Origin: Hydractinia symbiolongicarpus | Taxonomy: Eukaryota; Cnidaria; Hydrozoa; Anthoathecata; Hydractiniidae | Reading direction: 5' to 3' | Length of the DNA: 64,000 bases | NCBI RefSeq assembly: GCF_029227915.1 | Contig: NC_079875.1 | Span: forward strand, 41,809,201 to 41,873,200 | Shown: positions 36,121-47,375 of the stretch, piece after piece | Numbering within the stretch: position 1 is the stretch's first letter | Layout of the letters: every line of letters starts with the position of its first letter | Notes under the pieces: generated by a model | Database searches by the model: none | Told to the model about the DNA's origin: nothing | The model's input: only the letters and a program-made list of their open reading frames with translations | Made by a program: the position numbers and the translations under genes

Positions 36121-39100
36121 CGTTTGGGAAATAAGTTTACTCCCTGGGTACTTTCTTTGTATACTTTTGACTATACGGGCTGAGTCCGGGATTTACGGGA
36201 AATCGCGGGTTTTCGTTTGTCGGCGATTAAACCTCTTTTATTCAGCGTCTCATCAAAAATAAAAACACTTTTAAAAACTATAAGTTTCATGCGTTTTAGT
36301 GGTGACAAAATAATTTAAAAAATCCTTTGGGAAATGAGTTTACTCCCTGGGTACTTTCTTTGTATACATTCGACTATACAGGCCATGCCCGGGATTTACG
36401 GGAAATCGCGGGTTTTCGTTGGCCGGCGATTAAACCCGTTTCATTAGGCGTCTCATCAAAAATGAAAACATTTTTGAAAACTACAAGTCTTATGCGTTTT
36501 AGTGGTGAAAAAATAATTTAAAAAATCGTTCTGGAAATGAGTTTACTCACAGGGTACTTTCTTTGTATACATTCGACTATACGGGCCAAGCCCGGGATTT
36601 ACGGGAAATCGCGGGTTTTCGTTTGCCGGCGATTAAACCACTTTCATTAAACGTCTCATCAAAAATGAAAACATTTCTGAAAACTACAAGTCTCATGCGT
36701 TTTAGTGGTGAAAAAATAATTTAAAAAATCGTTCGGGAAATGAGTTTACTCCCTGGGTACTTTCTTTGTATACTTTTGACTATACGGGTCGAGTCCGGGG
36801 TTTACGGGAAATCGCGGGTTTTCGTTTGCCGGCGATTAAACCCCTTTCATTAAGCGTCTTATCAAAAAAGAAAACATTTTCGAAAACTACAAGTCTTATG
36901 CGTTTTAGTGGTGAAAAAATAATTTAAAAAATCGTTCTGGAAATGAGTTTACTCACAGGGTACTTTCTTTGTATACATTCGACTATACGGGCCAAGCCCG
37001 GGATTTACGGGAAATCGCGGGTTTTCGTTTGCCGGCGATTAAACCCCTTTCATTTAGCGTCTCATCAAAAATGAAAACATTTTTGAAAACTACAAGTCTC
37101 ATGCGTTTTAGTGGTTAAAAAGTAATTTAAAAAATCGTTCGGGAAACTGAGTTTACTCCCTGGGTACTTTGTTTGTATACATTCGACTGTACGGGGCAAG
37201 CCCGGGATTTACGGGAAATCGCGGGTTTTCGTTTGCCGGCGATTAAACCACTTTCATTAAACGTCTCATCAAAAATGAAAACATTTCTGAAAACTACAAG
37301 TCTCATGCGTTTTAGTGGTGAAAAATAATTTAAAAAGTCGTTCGGGAAATGAGTTTACTCCCTGGGTACTTTCTTTGTATACTTTTGACTAAACGGGCTG
37401 AGTCCGGGATTTACGGGAAATCGCGGGTTTTCGTTTACCGGCGATTAAACTTCCTTTATTCAGCGTCTCATCAAAAATGAAAACATTTTTAAAAACTACA
37501 AGTCTCATGGGCTTTAGTGGTGAAATAATAATTTAAAAAAACGTTTGGGAAATGAGTTTACTCCCTGGGTACTTTCTTTGTATACTTTTGACTATACTGG
37601 TCGAGTCCGGGGTTTACGGGAAATCGCGGGTTTTCGTTTGCCGGCGATTAAACCCCTTTCATTAAGCGTCTCATCAAAAAAGAAAACATTTTCGAAAACT
37701 ACAAGTCTCATGCGTTTTAGTGGTGAAAAAATAATTTAAAAAATCGTTCGGGAAACTGAGTTTACTCCCTGGGTACTTTCTTTGTATACTTTTGACTATA
37801 CGGGCTGAGTCCGGGATTTACGGGAAATCGCGGGTTTTCGTTTGCTTGCGATTAAACTTCTTTTATTCAGCGTCTCATCAAAAATGAAAACATTTTTAAA
37901 AACTACAAGTCTCATGGGCTTTAGTGGTGAAATAATAATTTAAAAAATCGTTCGGGAAATGAGTTTACTCTCTGGGTACTTTCTTTGTATACTTTTGACT
38001 ATACGGGCCGAGTCCGAGGTTTACGGGAAATGGCGGCTTTTCGTTTGCCGTCGATTAAACTTCTTTTATTCAGCGTCTCATCAAAAATGAAAACATTTTT
38101 AAAAACTACAAGTCTCATGCGTTTTAGTGGGGAAAAGATAATTTTAAAAATCGTTTTGGAAATGAGTTTACTCACAGGGTACTTTCTTTGTATACATTCG
38201 ACCATACGGGCCAAGCCCGGGATTTACGGAAAATCGCGGGTTTTCGTTTGCCGGCGATTAAACCCCTTTCATTAAGCGTCTCATCAAAAATGAAAACATT
38301 TTTGAAAACTACAAGTCTTATGCGTTTTAGTGGTGAAAAAATAATTTAAAAAATCGTTCTGGAAATGAGTTTACTCACAGGGTACTTTCTTTGTATACAT
38401 TCGACTATACGGGCCAAGCCCGGGATTTACGGGAAATCGCGGGTTTTCTTTTGCCGGCGATTAAACCCCTTTCATTAAGCGTCTCATCAAAAATGAAAAC
38501 ATTTTTGAAAACTACAAGTCTTATGCGTTTTAGTGGTGAAAAAATAATTTAAAAAATCGTTCTGGAAATGAGTTTACTCACAGGGTACTTTCTTTGTATA
38601 CATTCGACTATACGGGCCAAGCCCGGGATTTACGGGAAATCGCGGGTTTTCGTTTGCCGGCGATTAAACCCCTTTCATTAAGCGTCTCATCAAAAATGAA
38701 AACATTTTTGAAAACTACAAGTCTCATGCGTTTTAGTGGTGAAAAAATAATTTAAAAAATCGTTCGGGAAACTGAGTTTACTCCCTGGGTACTTTCTCTG
38801 TATACATTAGACTGTACAGGGCAAGCCCGGGATTTACGGGAAATCGCGGGATTTCGTTTGCCGGCGATTAAACCACTTTCATTAAACGTCTCATCAAAAA
38901 TGAAAACATTTTTAAAAACTACAAGTCTCATGCGTTTTAGTGGTGAAAAGATAATTTAAAAAATCCTTTGGAAATGAGTTTACTCCCTGGGTACTTTCTT
39001 TGTATACATTCGACTATACGGGCCAAGCCCGGGATTTACGGGAAATCGCGGGTTTTCGTTTGCCGGCGATTAAACCCCTTTCATTAAGCATCTCATCAAA

Positions 39101-39150
39101 AATGAAAACATTTTTGAAAACTACAAGTCTTATGCGTTTTAGTGGTGAAA
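36120..39150 (+). repeat. Mixed satellite monomers without a clean higher-order unit
   Basis: About fifteen monomers of several types succeed one another: GGTCGAGTCCGGGG (36,787; 37,599), GACTGTACGGGGC (37,186), GGGCTTTAGTGG ends (37,509; 37,918), and a pair of adjacent CTCACAGGG monomers at 38.35-38.75 kb that are nearly identical. The 37,930-38,330 pair matches 29,600-30,000. No gene or foreign insertion is present. Confidence 0.7.
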
Positions 39151-41470
39151 AAATAATTTAAGAAATCGTTCAGGAAACTGAGTTTACTCCCTGGGTACTT
39201 TCTTTGTATACATTCGACTGTACGGGGAAAGCCCGGGATTTATGGGAAATCGCGGGTTTTCGTTTACCTGCGATTAAGGCACTTTCATTAAACGTCTCAT
39301 CAAAAATGAAAACATTTCTAAGAACTACAAGTCTCATGCGTTTTAGTGGTGAAAAAATAATTTAAAAAATCGTTCGGGAAATGAGTTTACTCCCTGGGTA
39401 CTTTCTTTGTATACTTTTGACTATACGGGCTGAGTCCGGGATTTACGGGAAATCGCGGGTTTTCGTTTGTCGGCGATTAAACCTCTTTTATTCAGCGTCT
39501 CATCAAAAATAAAAACACTTTTAAAAACTACAAGTTTCATGCGTTTTAGTGGTGACAAAATAATTTAAAAAATCCTTTGGGAAATGAGTTTACTCCCTGG
39601 GTACTTTCTTTGTATGCATTCGACTTTACGGGCCAAGCCCGGGATTTACGGGAAATCGAGGGTTTTCGTTTGCCGGCGATTAAACCCGTTTCATTAAGCG
39701 TCTCATCAAAAATGAAAACATTTTTGAAAACTACAAGTCTTATGCGTTTTAGTGGTGAAAAAATAATTTAAAAAATCGTTCTGGAAATGAGTTTACTCAC
39801 AGGGTACTTTCTTTGTATACATTCGACTATACGGGCCAAGCCCGGAATTAACGGGAAATCGCGGGTTTTCGTTTGCCGGCGATTAAACCCCTTTCATTAA
39901 GCGTCTCATCAAAAATAAAAACATTTTTGAAAACTACAAGTCTCATGCGTTTTAGTGGTGAAAAAATAATTTAAGAAATCGTTCAGGAAACTGAGTTTAC
40001 TCCCTGGGTACTTTCTTTGTATACATTCGACTGTACGGGGCAAGCCCGGGATTTATGGGAAATCGCGGGTTTTCGTTTACCTGCGATTAAGGCACTTTCA
40101 TTAAACGTCTCATCAAAAATGAAAACATTTCTGAAAACTACAAGTCTCATGCGTTTTAGTGGTGAAAAAATAATTTAAAAAATCGTTCGGGAAATGAGTT
40201 TACTCCCTGGGTACTTTCTTTGTATACTTTTGACTATACGGGCTGAGTCCGGGATTTACGGGAAATCGCGGGTTTTCGTTTGTCGGCGATTAAACCTCTT
40301 TTATTCAGCGTCTCATCAAAAATAAAAACACTTTTAAAAACTACAAGTTTCATGCGTTTTAGTGGTGACAAAATAATTTAAAAAATCCTTTGGGAAATGA
40401 GTTTACTCCCTGGGTACTTTCTTTGTATACATTCGACTTTACGGGCCAAGCCCGGGATTTACGGGAAATCGAGGGTTTTCGTTTGCCGGCGATTAAACCC
40501 GTTTCATTAAGCGTCTCATCAAAAATGAAAACATTTTTGAAAACTACAAGTCTTATGCGTTTTAGTGGTGAAAAAATAATTTAAAAAATCGTTCTGGAAA
40601 TGAGTTTACTCACAGGGTACTTTCTTTGTATACATTCGACTATACGGGCCAAGCCCGGAATTAACGGGAAATCGCGGGTTTTCGTTTGCCGGCGATTAAA
40701 CCCCTTTCATTAAGCGTCTCATCAAAAATAAAAACATTTTTGAAAACTACAAGTCTCATGCGTTTTAGTGGTGAAAAAATAATTTAAGAAATCGTTCAGG
40801 AAACTGAGTTTACTCCCTGGGTACTTTCTTTGTATACATTCGACTGTACGGGGCAAGCCCGGGATTTATGGGAAATCGCGGGTTTTCGTTTACCTGCGAT
40901 TAAGGCACTTTCATTAAACGTCTCATCAAAAATGAAAACATTTCTGAAAACTACAAGTCTCATGCGTTTTAGTGGTGAAAAAATAATTTAAAAAATCGTT
41001 CGGGAAATGAGTTTACTCCCTGGGTACTTTCTTTGTATACTTTTGACTATACGGGCTGAGTCCGGGATTTACGGGAAATCGCGGGTTTTCGTTTGTCGGC
41101 GATTAAACCTCTTTTATTCAGCGTCTCATCAAAAATAAAAACACTTTTAAAAACTACAAGTTTCATGCGTTTTAGTGGTGACAAAATAATTTAAAAAATC
41201 CTTTGGGAAATGAGTTTACTCCCTGGGTACTTTCTTTGTATACATTCGACTTTACGGGCCAAGCCCGGGATTTACGGGAAATCGAGGATTTTCGTTTGCC
41301 GGCGATTAAACCCGTTTCATTAAGCGTCTCATCAAAAATGAAAACATTTTTGAAAACTACAAGTCTTATGCGTTTTAGTGGTGAAAAAATAATTTAAAAA
41401 ATCGTTCTGGAAATGAGTTTACTCACAGGGTACTTTCTTTGTATACATTCGACTATACGGGCCAAGCCCG
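39150..41470 (+). repeat. 4-mer higher-order repeat (813 bp), about 2.85 near-identical copies
   Basis: Copies run ~39,150-39,962, ~39,963-40,775 and ~40,776-41,470. TTCAGGAAACTGAG recurs at 39,169, 39,982 and 40,795, each 813 bp on. CGACTTTACGGGCC and ATCGAGG also recur at 813-bp steps. Only a few private changes are seen, such as TATGCATTCG in copy 1 near 39,614 and ATCGAGGATTTTC in copy 3 near 41,283. A more diverged ancestor of this unit lies at 34.7-36.5 kb. Confidence 0.9.
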
Positions 41471-43880
41471 GGATTTACGGGAAATCGCGGGTTTTCGTTT
41501 GCCGGCGAATAAACCACTTTCATTAAACGTCTCATCAAAAATGAAAACATTTCTGAAAACTACAAGTCTCATGCGTTTTAGTGGTGAAAAAATAATTTAA
41601 AAAATCGTTCGGGAAATGAGTTTACTCCCTGGGTACTTTCTTTGTATACTTTTGACTATACGGGCTGAGTCCGGGATTTACGGGAAATGGCGGGTTTTCG
41701 TTTACCGGCGATTAAACTTCCTTTATTCAGCTTCTCATCAAAAATGAAAACATTTTTAAAAAGTACAAGTCTCATGGGCTTTAGTGGTGAAATAATAATT
41801 TAAAAAAACGTTTGGGAAATGAGTTTACTTCCTGGGTACTTTCTTTGTAAACTTTTGACTATACGGGTCGAGTCCGGGGTTTACGGGAAATCGCGGGTTT
41901 TCGTTTGCCGGCGATTAAACCCCTTTCATTAAGCGTCTCATCAAAAAAGAAAACATTTTCGAAAACTACAAGTCTTATGCGTTTTAGTGGTGAAAAAATA
42001 ATTTAAAAAATCGTTCGGGAAACTGAGTTTACTCCCTGGGTACTTTCTTTGTATACATTCGACTGTACGGGGCAAGCCCGGGATTTACGGGAAATCGCGG
42101 GTTTTCGTTTCCCGGCGATTAAACCACTTTCATTAAACGTCTCATCAAAAATGAAAACATTTCTGAAAACTACAAGTCTCATGCGTTTTAGTGGTGAAAA
42201 AATAATTTAAAAAATCGTTCGGGAAATGAGTTTACTCCCTGGGTACTTTCTTTGTATACATTCGACTGTACGGGGCAAGCCCGGGATTTACGGGAAATCG
42301 CGGGTTTTCGTTTGCCGGCGATTAAACCACTTTCATTAAACGTCTCATCAAAAAAGAAAACATTTTCGAAAACTACAAGTCTTATGCGTTTTAGTGGTGA
42401 AAAAATAATTTAAAAAATCGTTCGGGAAACTTAGTTTACTCCCTGGGTACTTTCTTTGTATACATTCGACTGTACGGGGCAAGCCTGGGATTTACGGGAA
42501 ATCGCGGGTTTTCGTTTGCCGGCGATTAAACCACTTTCATTAAACGTCTCATCAAAAATGAAAACATTTCTGAAAACTACAAGTCTCATGCGTTTTAGTG
42601 GTGAAGTAATAATTTAAAAAAACGTTTGGGAAATGAGTTTACTCCCTGGGTACTTTCTTTGTATACTTTTGACTATACGGGTCGAGTCCGGGGTTTACGG
42701 GAAATCGCGGGTTTTCGTTTGCCGGCGATTAGACCCCTTTCATTAAGCGTCTCATCAAAAAAGAAAACATTTTCGAAAACTACAAGTCTTATGCGTTTTA
42801 GAAAAAATAATTTAAAAAATCGTTCTGGAAATGAGTTTACTCACAGGGTACTTTCTTTGTATACATTCGACTATACGGGCCAAGCCCGGGATTTACGGGA
42901 AATCGCGGGTTTTCGTTTGCCGGCGATTAAACCCCTTTCATTTAGCGTCTCATCAAAAATGAAAACATTTTTGAAAACTACAAGTCTCATGCGTTTTAGT
43001 GGTGAAAAAATAATTTAAAAAATCGTTCGGGAAACTGAGTTTACTCCCTGGGTACTTTCTTTGTATACATTCGACTGTACGGGGCAAGCCCGGGATTTAC
43101 AGGAAATCGCGGGTTTTCGTTTGCCGGCGATTAAACCACTTTCATTAAACGTCTCATCAAAAATGAAAACATTTCTGAAAACTACAAGTCTCATGCGTTT
43201 TATTGGTGAAAAAATAATTTAAAAAATCGTTCGGGAAATGAGTTTACTCCCTGGGTACTTTCTTTGTATACTTTTGACTATACGGGCTGAGTCCGGGATT
43301 TACGGGAAATCGCGGGTTTTCGTTTACGGGCGATTAAACTTCCTTTATTCAGCGTCTCATCAAAAATGAAAACATTTTTAAAAACTACAAGTCTCATGGG
43401 CTTTAGTGGTGAAATAATAATTTAAAAAATCGTTCGAGAAATGAGTTTACTCCCTGGGTACTTTCTTTGTATACTTTTGACTATACGGGCCGAGTCCGGG
43501 ATTTACGGGAAATCGCGGGTTTTCGTTTGTCGGCGATTAAACCTCTTTTATTCAGCGTCTCATCAAAAATGAAAACATTTTTGAAAACTACAAGTCTTAT
43601 GCGTTTTAGTGGTGAAAAAATATATTAAAAAATCGTTCTGGAAATGAGTTTACTCACAGGGTACTTTCTTTGTATACATTCGACTATACGGGCCAAGACC
43701 GGGATTTACGGGAAATCGCGGGTTTTCGTTTGCCGGCGATTAAACCTCTTTCATTAAGCGTCTCATCAAAAATGAAAACATTTTTGAAAACTACAAGTCT
43801 CATGCGTTTTAGTGGTGAAAAAATAATTTAAAAAATTGTTCGGGAAACTGAGTTTACTCTCTGGGTACTTTCTTTGTATA
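41470..43880 (+). repeat. Mixed satellite monomers, partial 4-mer periodicity
   Basis: About twelve monomers. The AAACGTTTGGGAAATGAG monomer with GGTCGAGTCCGGGG at ~41,808 recurs at ~42,621, 813 bp on. Between them, GACTGTACGGGGC monomers follow one another near 42,062, 42,265 and 42,468. This block contains the 198-bp deletion monomer annotated separately. Confidence 0.7.
42613..42810 (+). repeat. 198-bp monomer with 5-bp deletion, creating the longest open frame
   Basis: The 3' end reads GCGTTTTAGAAAAAATAATTT, lacking five bases of the usual TTTTAGTGGTGAAAA segment. The unit is 198 bp, a multiple of three, so the open frame of this monomer continues in the same frame into the next one. The frame runs 42,626-43,018 for 130 codons. 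The residues on either side of the deletion repeat each other, as expected of a tandem repeat. There is no sign of coding selection. Confidence 0.85.
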
Positions 43881-46800
43881 CATTCGACTATACGAGGCAA
43901 GCCCGGGACTTACGGGAAATCGCGGGTTTTCGTTTGCCGGCGATTAAACCACTTTCATTAAACATCTCATCAAAAATGAAAACATTTCTGAAAACTACAA
44001 GTCTCATGCGTTTTAGTGGTGAAAAAATAATTTAAAAAATCGTTCGGGAAACTGAGTTTACTCCCTGGGTACTTTCTTTGTATACATTCGACTGTACGGG
44101 GCAAGCCCGGGATTTACGGGAAATCGTGGGTTTTCGTTTACCGGCGATTAAACTTCCTTTATTCAGCGTCTCATCAAAAATGAAAACATTTTTAAAAACT
44201 ACAAGTCTCATGGGTTTTAGTGGTGAAATAATAATTTAAAAAATCGTTCGAGAAATGAGTTTACTCCCTGGGTACTTTCTTTGTATACTTTTGACTATAC
44301 GGGCCGAGTCCGGGATTCACGGGAAATCGCGGGTTTTCGTTTGTCGGCGATTAAACCTCTTTTATTCAGCGTCTCATCAAAAATAAAAACATTTTTGAAA
44401 ACTACAAGTCTTATGCGTTTTAGTGGTGAAAAAATATATTAAAAAATCGTTCTGGAAATGAGTTTACTCACAGGGTACTTTCTTTGTATACATTCGACTA
44501 TACGGGCCAAGACCGGGATTTACGGGAAATCGCGGGTTTTCGTTTGCCGGCGATTAAACCCCTTTCATTAAGCGTATCATCAAAAATGAAAACATTTTTG
44601 AAAACTACAAGTCTCATGCGTTTTAGTGGAGAAAAAATAATTTAAAAAATCGTTCGGGAAATGAGTTTACTCCCTGGGTACTTTTTTTGTATACTTTTGA
44701 CTATACGAGCTGAGTCCGGGATTTACGGGAAATCGCGGGTTTTCGTTTAACGGCGATTAAACTTCCTTTATTCAGCGTCTCATCAAAAATGAAAACATTT
44801 TTAAAAAATACAAGTCTCATGCGTTTTAGTGGAGAAAAAATAATTTAAAAAATCGTTCGGGAAATGAGTTTACTCCCTGGGTACTTTCTTTGTATACATT
44901 CGACTATACGGGCCAAGCCCGGGATTTACGGGAAATCGCGGGTTTTCGTTTGCCGGCGATTAAACCACTTTCATTAAACATCTCATCAAAAATGAAAACA
45001 TTTCTGAAAACTACAAGTCTCATGCGTTTTAGTGGTGAAAAAATAATTTAAAAAATCGTTCGGGAAACTGAGTTTACTCCCTGGGTACTTTCTTTGTATA
45101 CATTCGACTGTACGGGGCAAGCCCGGGATTTACGGGAAATCGCGGGTTTTCGTTTACCGGCGATTAAACTTCCTTTATTCAGCGTCTCATCAAAAATGAA
45201 AACATTTTTAAAAACTACAAGTCTCATGGGTTTTAGTGGTGAAATAATAATTTAAAAAATCGTTCGAGAAATGAGTTTACTCCCTGGGTACTTTCTTTGT
45301 ATACTTTTGACTATACGGGCCGAGTCCGGGATTTACGGGAAATCGCGGGTTTTCGTTTGTCGGCGATTAAACCTCTTTTATTCAGCGTCTCATCAAAAAT
45401 AAAAACATTTTTGAAAACTACAAGTCTTATGCGTTTTAGTGGTGAAAAAATATATTAAAAAATCGTTCTGGAAATGAGTTTACTCACAGGGTACTTTCTT
45501 TGTATACATTCGACTATACGGGCCAAGACCGGGATTTACGGGAAATCGCGGGTTTTCGTTTGCCGGCGATTAAACCCCTTTCATTAAGCGTCTCATCAAA
45601 AATGAAAACATTTTTGAAAACTACAAGTCTCATGCGTTTTAGTGGAGAAAAAATAATTTAAAAAATCGTTCGGGAAATGAGTTTACTCCCTGGGTACTTT
45701 TTTTGTATACTTTTGACTATACGAGCTGAGTCCGGGATTTACGGGAAATCGCGGGTTTTCGTTTACCGGCGATTAAACTTCCTTTATTCAGCGTCTCATC
45801 AAAAATGAAAACATTTTTAAAAAATACAAGTCTCATGCGTTTTAGTGGAGAAAAAATAATTTAAAAAATCGTTCGGGAAATGAGTTTACTCCCTGGGTAC
45901 TTTCTTTGTATACATTCGACTATACGGGCCAAGCCCGGGATTTACGGGAAATCGCGGGTTTTCGTTTGCCGGCGATTAAACCACTTTCATTAAACGTCTC
46001 ATCAAAAATGAAAACATTTCTGAAAACTACAAGTCTCATGCGTTTTAGTGGTGAAAAAATAATTTAAAAAATCGTTCGGGAAATGTGTTTACTCCCTGGG
46101 TACTTTTTTGTATACTTTTGACTATACGGGCCGAGTCCGGGGCTTACGGGAAATCGCGGGTTTTCGTTTGCCGGCGATTAAACCACATTCATTAAGCGTC
46201 TCATCAAAAATGAAAACATTTCTGATAACTAAAAGTCTCATACGTTTTAGTGGTGAAAAAATAATTTAAAAAATCGTTCTGGAAATGAGTTTACTCACAG
46301 GGTACTTTCTTTGTATACATTCGACTATACGGGCCAAGCCCGGATTTACGGGAAATCGCGGGTTTTCGTTTGTCGGCGATTAAACCTCTTTTATTCAGCG
46401 TCTCATCAAAAATAAAAACATTTTTGAAAACTACAAGTCTTATGCGTTTTAGTGGTGAAAAAATATATTAAAAAATCGTTCTGGAAATGAGTTTACTCAC
46501 AGGGTACTTTCTTTGTATACATTCGACTATACGGGCCAAGACCGGGATTTACGGGAAATCGCGGGTTTTCGTTTGCCGGCGATTAAACCCCTTTCATTAA
46601 GCGTCTCATCAAAAATGAAAACATTTTTGAAAACTACAAGTCTCATGCGTTTTAGTGGAGAAAAAATAATTTAAAAAATCGTTCGGGAAATGAGTTTACT
46701 CCCTGGGTACTTTTTTTGTATACTTTTGACTATACGAGCTGAGTCCGGGATTTACGGGAAATCGCGGGTTTTCGTTTACCGGCGATTAAACTTCCTTTAT

Positions 46801-47375
46801 TCAGCGTCTCATCAAAAATGAAAACATTTTTAAAAAATACAAGTCTCATGCGTTTTAGTGGAGAAAAAATAATTTAAAAAATCGTTCGGGAAATGAGTTT
46901 ACTCCCTGGGTACTTTCTTTGTATACATTCGACTATACGGGCCAAGCCCGGGATTTACGGGAAATCGCGGGTTTTCGTTTGCCGGCGATTAAACCACTTT
47001 CATTAAACGTCTCATCAAAAATGAAAACATTTCTGAAAACTACAAGTCTCATGCGTTTTAGTGGTGAAAAAATAATTTAAAAAATCGTTCGGGAAATGTG
47101 TTTACTCCCTGGGTACTTTTTTGTATACTTTTGACTATACGGGCCGAGTCCGGGGCTTACGGGAAATCGCGGGTTTTCGTTTGCCGGCGATTAAACCACA
47201 TTCATTAAGCGTCTCATCAAAAATGAAAACATTTCTGATAACTAAAAGTCTCATACGTTTTAGTGGTGAAAAAATAATTTAAAAAATCGTCTGGAAATGA
47301 GTTTACTCACAGGGTACTTTCTTTGTATACATTCGACTATACGGGCCAAGCCCGGATTTACGGGAAATCGCGGGT
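43880..47375 (+). repeat. 5-mer higher-order repeats (1,013-1,016 bp), overlapping duplications
   Basis: GGCCAAGACCGGG monomers occur at 44,505, 45,521 and 46,534. TACTTTTTTTGTATAC monomers with ACGAGCTGAGTCC recur near 44,678, 45,694 and 46,707. The first pair of copies is ~43,880-44,895 and ~44,895-45,910 (AAACATCTCATC near 43,959 and 44,974). The second pair is ~45,350-46,361 and ~46,362-47,375 (GGGGCTTACGGG near 46,139 and 47,152). Their overlap shows that successive unequal exchanges used the same five-monomer step. Confidence 0.85.
46265..46466 (+). repeat. Chimeric monomer at a 5-mer junction
   Basis: The front half carries AAGCCCGGATTTACGG (one base shorter), as in the monomers near 47,350 and 48,365. 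The rear half carries TGTCGGCGATTAAACCTC, AAATAAAAACATTTTTG and GAAAAAATATATTAAA, as in the monomer near 45,350. The switch occurs in the invariant ATCGCGGGTTTTCGTTTG interval. This is the expected join between the end of one 5-mer and the start of the next. Confidence 0.82.

Noticed and set aside
42626-43018. Open frame of 130 codons, the longest in the window
   Set aside because: It exists because one monomer lost 5 bp (198 bp, divisible by three), so two monomers read in the same frame. Its two halves repeat each other and match the frames of neighbouring monomers.
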